The position numbers were made by a program, and so were the translations under genes. 6,456 nt of DNA. It comes from Bacteroidota bacterium (GTDB lineage Bacteria > Bacteroidota > Ignavibacteria > Ignavibacteriales > Ignavibacteriaceae). Below are positions 6,406-6,456 of this stretch, piece after piece (the first letter of the stretch is position 1; each line of letters starts with the position of its first letter). Below the pieces are notes generated by a model. It worked only from the letters and a program-made list of their open reading frames with translations, was not told the DNA's origin and searched no databases. The stretch covers positions 1 through 6,456 of the forward strand of contig JAJYSI010000204.1 in the NCBI GenBank assembly GCA_021793635.1. Reading direction: 5' to 3'.

Positions 6406-6427
6406 TTTCTCCTTTGCAAAGGAAAAA
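6406..6427. repeat. Short palindrome, 14 bp perfect within 22 bp
   Basis: TCCTTTGCAAAGGA at 6410-6423 is a perfect palindrome. After one mismatched pair (6409/6424) three further T-A pairs extend it to 6406-6427. It has no loop and no following T-run on the plus strand, so it is more like a protein-binding site or dispersed intergenic repeat than a terminator. Confidence 0.5.
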
Positions 6428-6456
6428 ACGATTGACAAACTAAAACACTTCCAGAT

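Larger units (their letters stand above)
6209..6456. other. Upstream region of the kinase operon, no supportable gene
   Basis: 248 bp to the window edge. It should hold the promoter of the minus-strand operon, but no good match was found; TATATTCG (6270-6277, minus) is one mismatch from TAnnTTTG without a partner box. Short open frames occur on both strands (about 48 codons each) but lack a start with a ribosome binding site. GAAGT recurs at 6331, 6344, 6352 and 6359. TTGACA at 6432-6437 on the plus strand could be a -35 box for a gene beyond the edge; its -10 would fall outside the window. Confidence 0.45.

Noticed and set aside
6432..6437. TTGACA as a -35 promoter box
   Set aside because: The window ends before the expected -10 position, so it cannot be evaluated.

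Overview
The window looks like chromosomal DNA from an AT-rich, free-living bacterium of the Bacteroidota/Chlorobiota (FCB) group, possibly an Ignavibacteria-type lineage. This placement is inference only. It rests on base composition, Lys/Asn/Ile-rich proteins, a secreted glycosidase-like protein, a multi-PAS soluble histidine kinase and weak TAnnTTTG-like promoter boxes. There is no rRNA, tRNA, transposase, integrase or CRISPR array, and no recognisable defence or mobile system.

Layout: (1) positions 2-2581, minus strand, hold a complete secreted 859-residue protein with an (alpha/alpha)6-barrel glycoside-hydrolase-like architecture. (2) Positions 2582-2858 are a divergent intergenic region with a perfect 12-bp inverted repeat in front of the glycosidase gene. 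(3) Positions 2859-3293, plus strand, encode a stand-alone AlaX-type alanyl-tRNA editing protein. (4) Positions 3294-3654 are a convergent intergenic region containing the most unusual structure here: a degenerate tandem array with an exact 21-bp half-period and 42-bp full period, without an indel over about 250 bp, ending in a large nested palindrome. (5) Positions 5559 down to 3655, minus strand, encode a soluble three-PAS sensor histidine kinase. (6) Positions 6208 down to 5552, minus strand, encode a 218-residue protein I do not recognise, whose end overlaps the kinase start by 8 bp. (7) Positions 6209-6456 are upstream DNA with small palindromes and no supportable gene.

Functionally these are three unrelated units. 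The glycosidase probably breaks down or trims oligosaccharides outside the cytoplasm. AlaX removes mischarged amino acids from tRNA-Ala. The unknown protein and kinase form a two-gene, translationally coupled signalling operon with no response regulator in view. The 21/42-bp array lies between the converging alaX and kinase genes, so it is not obviously a promoter element. It may be a minisatellite, a repeated protein-binding array or a transcript-end structure.
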